64,000 bases of DNA from Halobacteriovorax sp. JY17 (GTDB taxonomy: Bacteria > Bdellovibrionota > Bacteriovoracia > Bacteriovoracales > Bacteriovoracaceae), in NCBI RefSeq assembly GCF_002753895.1, contig NZ_NJER01000001.1:372001-436000 (forward strand), given 5' to 3'. Positions 1 through 7,905 of the stretch are shown here, piece after piece (positions within the stretch are counted from its first letter, which is position 1; every line of letters begins with the position of its first letter). A program made the position numbers and the translations under genes. The notes beneath the pieces were generated by a model that was not told where the DNA came from, ran no database searches, and saw only the letters and a list, made by a program, of their open reading frames with translations.

Positions 1-34
1 TCTTCTCTTAAAGATGTAGGTATTGTTATCGCTC

Positions 35-1066
35 TCACCATTCTACTCCTAGCATGATAGACGTAAGTCCACTACCGATGCCTAATAGGGCCACTTTTTC
101 GCCCTTTTTTAATTTATTTGTTTCTACTAATTTTGCAAGAGTTATTGGTAGGGCCGCAGAGCCTGTATTTCCAAGAGTCTCATAAGTTGTATAGGTCTTA
201 TGTTCACTTAATTCCATGGCCTCCATGGTTAGTCTCTCGTGGGCCGTCCCAACTTGATGACCAATTACCCAATCTACATCAGAGTTCTTCCAATTAAGAA
301 CTTCCTTTGTCTTATTCCAATTCTTCTTCGCTAGCTCTAGTCCGTGTTTTAACAACTCTTCTGAATCTGTCTCCATCATTAGGGATGTTGTATCACCATC
401 GCCCTGACAGAGAATATTCGCACTAGAGTCTGTGCAGACTGCACCTCCAATAATTCTTGGAGCTGTGGGCGCAAGGTCTTTGTGTGAGAGTAGGTAGGCG
501 ACAGAGGCGGAGCCTATTGTAAGGTTTGCAATATATTTCTTAATAGATTTTCTGGTTAGGGTTAAGTCACCATTTAGATAATCAAGAGTTTGACTTAGAA
601 GTGGTCCTCCATTTTCCCCTGATACGATAAGGGCGTATTTAATTTGCCCTAACTCAATCATATTGGCGGCCATGGCCATTGCATTGACAACACCAAGACA
701 GGCATTTGATAAATCATAAATCATTGCATCTTCATTTAATTCAAGATTGTGATGAACTACAGATGCGGTTGATGGCTCTAGAAAGTCTCTACAAACACTC
801 GCGTGAATGAGCAGTCCTATGTCGGACTTATCGATTCCAGACTTTGCTAATAATTTCTTTGCCGATCTAGTAGAGAGATCACTTGGTCTAGTTCCATTTG
901 GCCAAATTCCTCTTGATTGAATTCCTGTCATGAGTTCAAGTCTTCCTGCTGGAAGATTTAATCTCTGATAGAGAGGTGAGAGCTTTTCTTCTATATCTTC
1001 TGATGTGAGAAATTCTTCAGGCTCAAGGTAGTCAAAGCTGTGTAGAGCAACATTTTGATATTTCAT
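35..1066 (-). CDS. 3-oxoacyl-ACP synthase III-like ketosynthase (KAS III/FabH superfamily)
   Basis: A 343-residue thiolase-fold condensing enzyme that should join an acyl-CoA or acyl-ACP starter to a malonyl-ACP unit. The KAS III triad is visible: Cys123 in SNACLGV, His270 in VIGHQVG and Asn300 in TLGNTGS. The length is close to that of FabH, but the long N-terminal region before the first core motif is unlike housekeeping FabH. It is the last gene of a minus-strand operon, 3 bases after the FAD oxidoreductase, with a KAS II and a dedicated ACP upstream. That setting argues for a specialised lipid or polyene product rather than general fatty acid initiation. HMG-CoA synthase, a relative that the mevalonate genes further on would need, was considered and judged unlikely. 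The superfamily is certain; the substrate is unknown. Confidence 0.85.
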   Translation of the reverse strand: MKYQNVALHSFDYLEPEEFLTSEDIEEKLSPLYQRLNLPAGRLELMTGIQSRGIWPNGTRPSDLSTRSAKKLLAKSGIDKSDIGLLIHASVCRDFLEPSTASVVHHNLELNEDAMIYDLSNACLGVVNAMAMAANMIELGQIKYALIVSGENGGPLLSQTLDYLNGDLTLTRKSIKKYIANLTIGSASVAYLLSHKDLAPTAPRIIGGAVCTDSSANILCQGDGDTTSLMMETDSEELLKHGLELAKKNWNKTKEVLNWKNSDVDWVIGHQVGTAHERLTMEAMELSEHKTYTTYETLGNTGSAALPITLAKLVETNKLKKGEKVALLGIGSGLTSIMLGVEW

Positions 1067-1069
1067 AAT

Positions 1070-2449
1070 TTAATCCATTAATCCGTAGAGATTTGCCATT
1101 GATATACCAGATAGCATTGATCCAACGATTCCAAGAAATCCTTGATCAGTACCGCAGAGATAGAGCCCATAAATTTCTGTTGAACCATCTCGACTCTTGT
1201 CAGTTGATCCGTAGACGGTTCCACCAAAGTGTCCAGTATATTTCTTAATAGTTGTTGGAGAAAAGATATCCTTAAAGAGGACTTCACCGTTCCAAGAAGG
1301 CATAAGCTTCTTTGTTAGTTGACAGGCATCATTAAAAACTAATTCTTTTTGCGCTTTATATTCGGGGCGCTCTAATTCATTCCAAAGCTTAAAATTCGCC
1401 ATATTTGTAATGCGAACCCAGCCTTCTTCAAAGTCGTCATGAGTGAAATTATTTGGAAAGCAAATGACTGCAGAACTTGGGTCATAGAGTTCTGTAGGCT
1501 CTCTATAGAGATACTTCGGTCTATTATTATAGAAGACAATAGTGCTATCAAAACCAAGGTCTTTGGGTTTCTTGTCGAGAACAAGAATACTTTCACAGAA
1601 AGTCATTTTTCCGATGGCGGGTTGTGTTTTTGGAGTTACACCACTTACAACACTCAGTGTTTCTGGATAACCCATGCTAGAGATGACTTTCTCTGTTTGT
1701 AGAAAGTCTCCATTCTTGAGTTTCACTCCGACGACTTTACCATTATTTGTTTCAATACTTTCTACTTCGCTTTTAAAACGAATAACTTGTCCTAGGTCTT
1801 CTAGTTTCTTAAGTAGAATGTTTATTATTGTTCTAACGCCACCTTCCGGTCTTGAAAAACCTTCCATGTAAATACTTTTAAACATGATGGCAAATTGAGA
1901 GAAGTCCATATCATTTTCCCATGCCGACCCATAAATCAGAAGGGGACAGAAGATCATTTCTAAAAGTTCTTCGTTTGTTATATATTGTCGCACAACTTCT
2001 TTAGCTAGAATGTGCTCATTATCAAGAGCAGTCTCACTAAAATTATTAATGTAATTTACTAATTTATTAAACCCATCAACTTGGTCAGGAAAGTATTCTG
2101 AAATTTCTTGAGTGAAGTCATTTAAGTCATTAGTGAAAGTTAGAGACTTCTCAGGGAAAATGATCTTAGAGTGTCTCTGAGGTGATAATTTTAAATCATC
2201 GTAGGGAATTCTTAATTGCTTTAAAAGTTTTGAGAGAGGTTTTCTCTTTTCGCCTTTTTCCATATAATTAGTTAAGGCGTGAAGACCAACATCAAAGTCG
2301 CGTTTTGCTCTCTTATAGTAACTATTGAGTCCACCAGTAATGATGTGCTTTTCTAGCAAGAGAACTTTCTTATCGTACATGGCAAGACGTATAGCAGCTG
2401 CCATTCCACTCATTCCTGCACCAATAATAATAACGTCGTACTTTTCCAT
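1070..2449 (-). CDS. FAD-dependent oxidoreductase of the phytoene desaturase/CrtI-like superfamily
   Basis: A flavoprotein of about 459 residues. The dinucleotide-binding motif IIIGAGMSGMAAAIRLA lies at the N-terminus, followed by the ELEKH-like strand (VLLLEKH) and GGLNSYY. A C-terminal FAD motif reads GLYLCGTDQGFLGIVGSMLSG. This pattern matches the CrtI / retinol saturase / carotenoid isomerase superfamily, whose members desaturate, saturate or isomerise polyenes. The start is placed at ATG 2449 (MEKYDVII), preceded by AAGGA. The longer GTG frame from 2470 would begin inside a perfect hairpin. No carotenoid genes (crtB, crtE) are nearby; the partners are KAS and ACP genes, so the substrate is more likely ACP-bound acyl or polyketide chains. 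That is inference. Confidence 0.8.
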   Translation of the reverse strand: MEKYDVIIIGAGMSGMAAAIRLAMYDKKVLLLEKHIITGGLNSYYKRAKRDFDVGLHALTNYMEKGEKRKPLSKLLKQLRIPYDDLKLSPQRHSKIIFPEKSLTFTNDLNDFTQEISEYFPDQVDGFNKLVNYINNFSETALDNEHILAKEVVRQYITNEELLEMIFCPLLIYGSAWENDMDFSQFAIMFKSIYMEGFSRPEGGVRTIINILLKKLEDLGQVIRFKSEVESIETNNGKVVGVKLKNGDFLQTEKVISSMGYPETLSVVSGVTPKTQPAIGKMTFCESILVLDKKPKDLGFDSTIVFYNNRPKYLYREPTELYDPSSAVICFPNNFTHDDFEEGWVRITNMANFKLWNELERPEYKAQKELVFNDACQLTKKLMPSWNGEVLFKDIFSPTTIKKYTGHFGGTVYGSTDKSRDGSTEIYGLYLCGTDQGFLGIVGSMLSGISMANLYGLMD

Positions 2450-2462
2450 TTCTTCCTTAAGT

Positions 2463-2486
2463 AAGGCCACTTATTAAAGTGGCCTT
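2463..2486 (-). other. Perfect intercistronic stem-loop between acp and the FAD oxidoreductase
   Basis: A perfect 10-bp inverted repeat (AAGGCCACTT at 2463-2472, AAGTGGCCTT at 2477-2486) encloses a 4-base ATTA loop. It lies just after the ACP stop codon and just before the start of the next cotranscribed gene. No T-run follows on the minus strand, so it is not a canonical terminator. Stem-loops in this position usually protect the upstream message from 3' decay and give partial read-through. Confidence 0.7.
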
Positions 2487-2492
2487 GAAACC

Positions 2493-2747
2493 TTATGCTA
2501 GTGCTACAAATTTTGGTGTAAGGTATTCCACACAGCTATTCATGCTAGCTAGTTGTGGATAGTCTTCTTGAGGAACTTCGATCTTATGTCTCTTCTTAAG
2601 TTCCATTACGATATCTAAGAAGTCCATTGAATCTAGGTCTAGTTGATCTCTAAGTGCTACGGCATCATCAATTGATGTCACATCATCATCAAGGGCAACG
2701 TCTGCAATAATATCTAATACGTGTTCTCTTACTTGTTCTCTTTCCAT
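2493..2747 (-). CDS. Acyl carrier protein (specialised)
   Basis: An 84-residue acidic protein with the phosphopantetheine attachment site at Ser40 in LDLDSMDFLDIV, followed by the usual helix II region. Length and charge fit a discrete ACP. It lies 10 bases downstream of the KAS II gene and has a strong GGAGG ribosome site. The motif is DSMDF rather than the DSLD of housekeeping AcpP, so this is probably a dedicated carrier for the cluster product. After modification by a phosphopantetheinyl transferase it would present acyl intermediates to the two ketosynthases and perhaps the flavoprotein. The downstream stem-loop may raise its level relative to the enzymes. Confidence 0.9.
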   Translation of the reverse strand: MEREQVREHVLDIIADVALDDDVTSIDDAVALRDQLDLDSMDFLDIVMELKKRHKIEVPQEDYPQLASMNSCVEYLTPKFVALA

Positions 2748-2757
2748 TGTGGTCCTC

Positions 2758-3987
2758 CTAATGGGTATATTTCTTAACTATTAATGATGAATTTATTCCA
2801 AGCATTCCAAATGAATTATTTAGAATGTAATTAACTTCTTTTTGAATTTTCTCTCCGTTGACAAGATTTTTTAAATCGCACTTTGGATCGATATTTTCAA
2901 TTTTCTTACAAGGGTGAATGTAACCATCAGTGAAACTTGGAATATTTCCAGCAAGCTCTAGTGCTCCTGCTGCGCCCATGGCGTGACCGATGAATCCCTT
3001 AGTGCAATTGATATAAGTATTGTCGCTATAACCAAAGACTTGGCTAACGGCTTCACACTCTTGAATATCCCCCATCTTCGTTCCTGTCGCGTGAAGGCTC
3101 ACGATATCAATTTCTTCTACTTTAAGACCGGCTTTTTCAATGGCCTTATTCATACATTGAATTTGTCTTTCAGTATTAGGAAGAACAAAGTCACTAGCAT
3201 CACTATTAGAATGAAAACCTACAACTTCTGCAATAATTTCAGCATTTCTCTTCTTGGCATCATCTAAACGCTCTAGAGTGTAAATAGCTCCGCCTTCAGA
3301 GATGACAATTCCGTTTCTATCAACGTCTAATGGTCTTGTTGCGAGAGTAGGGTCTTCATGTTCACCTAATGCGCCCTGAGCGGCGAAGGCGGCGAAGATT
3401 CCAAAAGTTTGCGGCGACTCGCTAACACCACCAGCTAGTGCGATATCAACTTCTTCAAGTTGAAGCATTTGACAGGCCTGAATAATTCCAAGATTTCCTG
3501 CCGCGCATGCAGCTCCAATTGTGTAATGGGGTCCCGTGATATTTAGATTGAGCGTCACTTCGCCTGCTGGGTTATTGGCAACCGTTCTTGGATTGTGATG
3601 GTGTGACCAGAACTCAGTCTTCAAATCATTTTGATAGAGGTCGTGGATCTCATTTTCAGTTTCCACGTTTCCGTGCTCTGTGATTCCTAGATAGACTCCA
3701 ACACGGTCTTTATCAATATTTTCCCAATCGAGCTTTGAATTAGCAATGGCCTCGTTAGCACAGTAAATTGAAATGGCCCCTACTCTGGTTCCACGCTTTC
3801 TGGTCTTTCTCGATTGATATTTAGCCTCATCGAAGTTACAGAGACCTGCGGCCTTGATTCCCATATGCCTAACTTCTATATGAGTGATACCAGACCTTCC
3901 ATCTAGAAGGGCTTCTCGGTACTCAGTTAAGTTATTTCCATTAGGGGCCGTAAGTCCAATTCCTGTTATGACAATTCTATGCTTCAT
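2758..3987 (-). CDS. 3-oxoacyl-ACP synthase II-like ketosynthase (KAS I/II, FabF family)
   Basis: A 409-residue condensing enzyme with the Cys-His-His triad: Cys161 in IGAACAAGN, His299 in LHATGTKMGD and His335 in FIGHAMGAAG. The N-terminus RIVITGIGLTAPNG is typical of FabF. It would catalyse elongation by decarboxylative condensation of malonyl-ACP with an ACP-bound chain. Its ATG overlaps the stop of the regulator gene by four bases (ATGA), so the two are translationally coupled. No malonyl transferase, ketoreductase or dehydratase is encoded beside it, so those steps would borrow from primary fatty acid synthesis or lie elsewhere. The family call is secure; its product is not known. Confidence 0.88.
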   Translation of the reverse strand: MKHRIVITGIGLTAPNGNNLTEYREALLDGRSGITHIEVRHMGIKAAGLCNFDEAKYQSRKTRKRGTRVGAISIYCANEAIANSKLDWENIDKDRVGVYLGITEHGNVETENEIHDLYQNDLKTEFWSHHHNPRTVANNPAGEVTLNLNITGPHYTIGAACAAGNLGIIQACQMLQLEEVDIALAGGVSESPQTFGIFAAFAAQGALGEHEDPTLATRPLDVDRNGIVISEGGAIYTLERLDDAKKRNAEIIAEVVGFHSNSDASDFVLPNTERQIQCMNKAIEKAGLKVEEIDIVSLHATGTKMGDIQECEAVSQVFGYSDNTYINCTKGFIGHAMGAAGALELAGNIPSFTDGYIHPCKKIENIDPKCDLKNLVNGEKIQKEVNYILNNSFGMLGINSSLIVKKYTH

Positions 3988-4643
3988 TTTGTCACTTCTC
4001 CCGACAGTCTCTCAAGACCACCTTTTAATTTATTTGTTAAACTCTTCTTTACTTGATCTGTTAAATTCGCCATTGGAACAACTCCACTAGTTAGTAGTTG
4101 GAGAGTTCTTGGTAATTGTTTAATGACTTGAGGATACTCTTCTGGGAGCTTGCTCTTAGTAAGCTCAACTACAAAGCTAATAACGCTTTCAGCAATCTCA
4201 CATGTTGAGATTATCGATTTGAGTCTCTTTGTTCGAGGATCATTTTCACTCGAAATATTCTTAGAGATTTTCTCTAGCCGAATGGCCATTTGTTTAAACT
4301 CTTGAATGGTTTCTTGCTCTCTCTTTCTAAAAACACTTGAGACAATAGAGAGACTATCTTCTCTTACTGTGTGAACTTTTACTCTTCTTTCTATATCTTC
4401 TCTTTTTACATCTCTTGAGATAACTGCACCGTAGTGTGTAAGGACTTTTAGAGCATTTGAAACTGCTGGTTGAGAGAGCCCTAATGTATTTTCTATTTCA
4501 ACGCTTGTCAGAGACTTTGGTGACAGAACTAACAGACCGTAGACAGAGCCTTCAATTCTCTTGAATCCAATCTTATTTAAAAAATCCTCAAATATAGGGA
4601 GTTCATTTAAGAGAGATTCTTCTACAATTTCTTGGATTTCCAT
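3984..4643 (-). CDS. GbsR/MarR-type transcriptional regulator, first gene of the KAS-ACP operon
   Basis: A 219-residue protein with an N-terminal winged helix-turn-helix at about residues 25-95. The region SLTSVEIENTLGLSQPAVSNALKVL (split here only by naming) is the recognition segment: SLTSVEIENTLG then LSQPAVSNALKVL. The wing follows with charged VKREDIERRVKVH. The rest is helical and amphipathic. Length and helix pattern fit GbsR-like members of the MarR superfamily better than short MarR proteins. It is the promoter-proximal gene, coupled to the KAS gene, so it most likely controls its own operon. Two short palindromes directly upstream are candidate sites. The ligand is unknown; a fatty-acyl effector is only a guess from context. 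Confidence 0.75.
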   Translation of the reverse strand: MEIQEIVEESLLNELPIFEDFLNKIGFKRIEGSVYGLLVLSPKSLTSVEIENTLGLSQPAVSNALKVLTHYGAVISRDVKREDIERRVKVHTVREDSLSIVSSVFRKREQETIQEFKQMAIRLEKISKNISSENDPRTKRLKSIISTCEIAESVISFVVELTKSKLPEEYPQVIKQLPRTLQLLTSGVVPMANLTDQVKKSLTNKLKGGLERLSGEVTK

Positions 4644-4656
4644 TCTTAAGTTCCTG

Positions 4657-4685
4657 TAAACTTTAGTTTATTACAAATATGTAAT
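4657..4685 (-). promoter_or_regulatory. Adjacent palindromes, candidate operator of the GbsR-like regulator
   Basis: TAAAC-TTTA-GTTTA (4657-4670) is followed at once by ATTAC-AAATAT-GTAAT (4670-4685), both perfect in their arms. They sit 13 to 42 bases upstream of the regulator start, where a promoter would be expected. Short AT-rich palindromes are typical of MarR-superfamily operators. No experimental site is known to me for this protein. Confidence 0.4.
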
Positions 4686-4792
4686 ATATAAAATTTTTAA
4701 AATACAAGATTAAGTCTGAGAGAGCATTCCGTCAATGAATACCGCTTAAAAGAGGAGGAATTTTAAATATAGTTGCGCGTTAATGAGCGAGG

Positions 4793-5218
4793 CTAGTCTA
4801 GTTCAATAATAATGAGGGAGCTGTCGTCAATTTTTGGCTTCTTTGGAAGTACAGCAATAGAGTCAGGATTCTCTTCTACAAATTTCAATATATCTTGAAC
4901 CCTTGAGATTTGCTTTGGAGGATGGGCCCTTCCCGAGAAGAGCTTTCTTCTCCAGTAAGCAAGAAATTGGTTTGTGTCCATTTCTACCACATTACTTAAA
5001 AATGTATCAAAGCCTTTATCGTCAATTGGGAGATGCACTGGTTGAATTCGAGAACCATTTTTCCAAAATAACTTGCTACCAAGGTAAATATCTTTAACCA
5101 ATTCCTTGTCGATGTTCTGGATATCTTTATTCTTGTTACTAACGACAAGGTAGTCTTTAGCTGGAATAGCGTGACAGGTAAAAAGTATGAGAAATGTTAG
5201 AAGCACTTTGAAAGTCAT
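4793..5218 (-). CDS. Short periplasmic phosphate-binding-protein-like (PstS/PBP type 2-like) protein
   Basis: A 141-residue protein with a signal peptide (about residues 1-20, cleavage after HAIPA). The mature part resembles one lobe of a PstS-type binding protein: DYLVVSNKN, IYLGSKLFWKNGSRIQPV, FLAYWRRKLFSGRAHPP and the terminal IAVLPKKP. Such short proteins usually carry the annotation 'phosphate ABC transporter substrate-binding protein', but no ABC permease or ATPase is present here. It is divergent from a porin-like gene, which is followed by a histidine kinase. This suggests a sensory rather than transport role, with the protein acting as a periplasmic ligand receptor for the kinase. 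The family resemblance is good; the role is inferred. Confidence 0.65.
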   Translation of the reverse strand: MTFKVLLTFLILFTCHAIPAKDYLVVSNKNKDIQNIDKELVKDIYLGSKLFWKNGSRIQPVHLPIDDKGFDTFLSNVVEMDTNQFLAYWRRKLFSGRAHPPKQISRVQDILKFVEENPDSIAVLPKKPKIDDSSLIIIELD

Positions 5219-5302
5219 TAGCAGTTGATTCCAATTTTTATTATTTGTATTAATTAATGATAGCAGTTAATATTATTTAGTATACAAATTTATTAGGAAT
5301 TT

Positions 5303-6418
5303 ATGAAATCTCTACTTACTCTTCTCTCAATACTTTTTTCCGTGAGTGCTACAGCTCAATTTGATTTTAATAAAATTAATGTAAATGGCTTTGGAACTTT
5401 TTCTTTTTCAAGAAGTACTAGTGATAAAGAATATGTGGCCTATGCTGGAAGAGTGAAGAATAAGAATGATTTTGTTTCAGGAAGTAGGGCGGGAATTACT
5501 CTTAATAAGAGCTTTGATGATCACTGGGATTTTACTTTTCAACTCCTTGCAAAGCCTAATAGTGACGGAGAACTAAACCCACAAGTTGATCTTTTTCAAA
5601 TGAGTTGGAAGCCTACTTCGGAACTTTCTTTGCGAATGGGACGAGTACGAATGCCTCTGTGGATGATATCGGAGTACTACGAAGTAGGAGCATTAATTCC
5701 ATGGATTAGACCTCCTGATGAAGTTTATGCAAGTCTACCTATTGAAGAGTTAAATGGTTTAAGCTTCACTTATAGAATGGAAAATGGTGATGTTTCTTCT
5801 GAATTTGATCTCTACGGAGGAGCCGGTAATATGAATACTGACGGGGCCTCTTCAATAAGAGGAGAGCTCAATAATGCTATTGGAACAAGCCTATCGTTAA
5901 CCTATGACTTTCTCTCTTTTAGAGCATCTTACTTGCAGGGAACTTTTGCGGCCAAAGTCTTTACCGATGTGCTTTCGGCAAGTACGACCCCAGGAACTTC
6001 AATTGTGACGAATACTAGAAGTGATTTAAATCTTGGAAGGACTCACTTTATTTCTATCGGAGCTAAGAGTGAGTTCAAGAATACGTTACTGATGTCAGAG
6101 TTTACCAATTGGAAGACATCTTCAAATGTCTTAAAAGAAAATCAAGCTTACTATATTCTTGGAGGTTATTACTTCTTGAATAAGAAACTTCTTGTGAATT
6201 TTACCTACTCACAACTTACTAAAGTTGAATCATCTATTTCATTTTATAGTGGGAGACAGAAGTCTAAAACAATTGGGGCCAATTACCATGTAAGCTCAAA
6301 TCTAGTTCTAAAAGTTCAAGATAAGATTATATCAGCTGATGGGGTTACATTCTTTTCAAGTAATCCAGGAACTAAAGATGTGCATATCTATGAGATTGCT
6401 GCAGACTTCGTATTCTAA
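5303..6418 (+). CDS. Porin-like outer-membrane beta-barrel protein
   Basis: A 371-residue protein with a signal peptide (MKSLLTLLSILFSVSATAQ). The mature sequence alternates polar and hydrophobic residues throughout, as in outer-membrane barrels, and ends in the terminal aromatic signature AADFVF. The segment SELSLRMGRVRMPLWMISEYYEVG resembles the inner strand and constriction region of porins of the OprO/OprP or Gram-negative porin type (read as SELSLRMGRVRMP then LWMISEYYEVG). It lies 85 bases from the divergent PBP-like gene and 88 bases before the histidine kinase gene. Substrate specificity cannot be read from the sequence. Confidence is high for barrel and location, low for function. 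Confidence 0.75.
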   Translation: MKSLLTLLSILFSVSATAQFDFNKINVNGFGTFSFSRSTSDKEYVAYAGRVKNKNDFVSGSRAGITLNKSFDDHWDFTFQLLAKPNSDGELNPQVDLFQMSWKPTSELSLRMGRVRMPLWMISEYYEVGALIPWIRPPDEVYASLPIEELNGLSFTYRMENGDVSSEFDLYGGAGNMNTDGASSIRGELNNAIGTSLSLTYDFLSFRASYLQGTFAAKVFTDVLSASTTPGTSIVTNTRSDLNLGRTHFISIGAKSEFKNTLLMSEFTNWKTSSNVLKENQAYYILGGYYFLNKKLLVNFTYSQLTKVESSISFYSGRQKSKTIGANYHVSSNLVLKVQDKIISADGVTFFSSNPGTKDVHIYEIAADFVF

Positions 6419-6452
6419 ATTCAGTGATTTAGCCAATGATTCACAATTATTC

Positions 6453-6480
6453 TAAATAATATGGGTCTTTTGTCCGATAG
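6453..6480 (+). promoter_or_regulatory. Possible sigma-28-like promoter before the histidine kinase
   Basis: TAAATAAT at 6453-6460, a 12-base gap and TCCGATAG at 6473-6480 partly match the FliA consensus TAAAGTTT-N11-GCCGATAA. A start near 6487 would give a leader of about 20 bases carrying the CGGAG ribosome site. The -10 departs at two positions and the spacer is one base long, so this is tentative. Confidence 0.3.
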
Positions 6481-6506
6481 TCTAAGTAGGTTATTTCGGA
6501 GAAAAA

Positions 6507-7898
6507 ATGAATCAACGTGAGTTGTTACCAAAGAAATTAATCAGCTTTGCAATACTTATAAGTATGGTTTACTTAGTAGGGATTCTTTCGCTCACTATGC
6601 AGCTCTCATCTCAATTTGAGGCCATTCATAAGACACATCTTCCTTTATTAGAAATGAATGCTATCAATATTAGAATTGGTGACTCTCTTACAAGCAGAAC
6701 TAAGAACTTAATTTATGAATATAGCGAAAGGGGTTATGAAGAGTATCAAATTGATAAAGATTCTCTTGATTTTAACTTTAAAAGTTACTTACACACATTA
6801 AAGAGTTCAGGTGTATCTTCAAAGTTTAATAAAGATTTTAACCGAGATGCCCTCTATGAACTTGAAGATAGAATTCTAGCACTCGCTAAAGAGAAGAAGA
6901 AAGTTGAAGCACTTGATCTGATCACTAGTGATGAGTATAAATTAGAGCAAACTCATTTCTTAAACTCTATTCAGGGGATTGCTGAAAAATTAAGTGAGCA
7001 AAGAGATCTATTTTTAAAAGAGCAAGTTCGTATCATTCAATTAGAAATTCTCTTTTCTGCAATCACATTCGTTCTTATCACAATTGTTTGGTTGAAGGTT
7101 TATTTTTCCTATAGGAGAAATGTAAGGGATAGAAATAGGGCCTTAAATGAGCTAGAGCTTGAAAGAGTGAAGTCTTCTCATAATGCTAAAATGGCAAGTC
7201 TTGGTGAAATGGCCGCAGGTCTTGCCCATGAAATTAATAATCCTCTTGCAATCATTCAAGGTTTTTCTGAAAGACTTATGAGTCTTGTTGAAAGAGGAGA
7301 GTTTAGCGAAGAGAAAGTCGAAAGGTATGCAGATAAAATCTATAGTACTTCAAAGAGAATTAATCAGATGATCCAAGGTCTCAAGGTTTTCTCAAAGAAT
7401 AGTGGAGACAATTCTTTAGTTCTGTCTCCTGTTGAGGAAATTATTGAAGATACTCTAAGTTTTTGTAAAGAGCGGTTTAAGTCTAGTGGAATTGATCTCC
7501 ACCAAATTTGTGATGAAGAAGAAGATGTCTATATAATGGCAAGACCAGTTGAGATATCTCAAGTTCTACTTAATCTCTTAAATAATGCTTTTGATGAACT
7601 TCAAGATAGTGAATTAATTCATAGCTGGATTAAAATTGAAACAAAGCAAGATGATGATTTCGTCTATATCTGTGTTGCCGATAGTGGGCTAGGAATAACA
7701 GATGAAGTTAAAGAGAAGATATTCGATCCATTTTTTACGACGAAAGAAGGGTCTCACGGAACTGGGCTTGGATTAAGTATTTCAAGCTCTATTATTAAAA
7801 AGCACGGTGGAGAATTCTATCTTGATAATAGTGTCACAACAGAATTTATCATCAAGCTGCCTAGGCCTAAATTGAATTCAGATAGAAAGGCAGCCTGA
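6507..7898 (+). CDS. Membrane-bound sensor histidine kinase
   Basis: A 463-residue kinase. Membrane segments lie at about residues 11-32 and 178-200 and flank an all-helical periplasmic domain (about 35-175) rich in Glu, Lys and Leu, like four-helix-bundle sensors. A short coiled linker leads to HisKA with phospho-acceptor His241 in AGLAHEINNPLA. The ATPase domain has its N-box at NLLNNAFDE (about 356-364), G1 in DSGLG (392-396), the F-box DPFFTTK and G2 GTGLGLS (418-424). No response regulator is adjacent, so it is an orphan kinase. Its position behind the porin and the divergent PBP-like gene suggests the PBP-like protein presents a ligand to its periplasmic domain. That link is inference. 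Confidence 0.9.
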   Translation: MNQRELLPKKLISFAILISMVYLVGILSLTMQLSSQFEAIHKTHLPLLEMNAINIRIGDSLTSRTKNLIYEYSERGYEEYQIDKDSLDFNFKSYLHTLKSSGVSSKFNKDFNRDALYELEDRILALAKEKKKVEALDLITSDEYKLEQTHFLNSIQGIAEKLSEQRDLFLKEQVRIIQLEILFSAITFVLITIVWLKVYFSYRRNVRDRNRALNELELERVKSSHNAKMASLGEMAAGLAHEINNPLAIIQGFSERLMSLVERGEFSEEKVERYADKIYSTSKRINQMIQGLKVFSKNSGDNSLVLSPVEEIIEDTLSFCKERFKSSGIDLHQICDEEEDVYIMARPVEISQVLLNLLNNAFDELQDSELIHSWIKIETKQDDDFVYICVADSGLGITDEVKEKIFDPFFTTKEGSHGTGLGLSISSSIIKKHGGEFYLDNSVTTEFIIKLPRPKLNSDRKAA

Positions 7899-7905
7899 TT
7901 TATAA

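Noticed and set aside
35-1066. Reading the KAS III-like gene as the missing HMG-CoA synthase of the mevalonate pathway
   Set aside because: The sequence has FabH-type Cys-His-Asn blocks including TLGNTGS and sits with KAS II and ACP; HMG-CoA synthase hallmarks such as the catalytic Glu motif are not seen.
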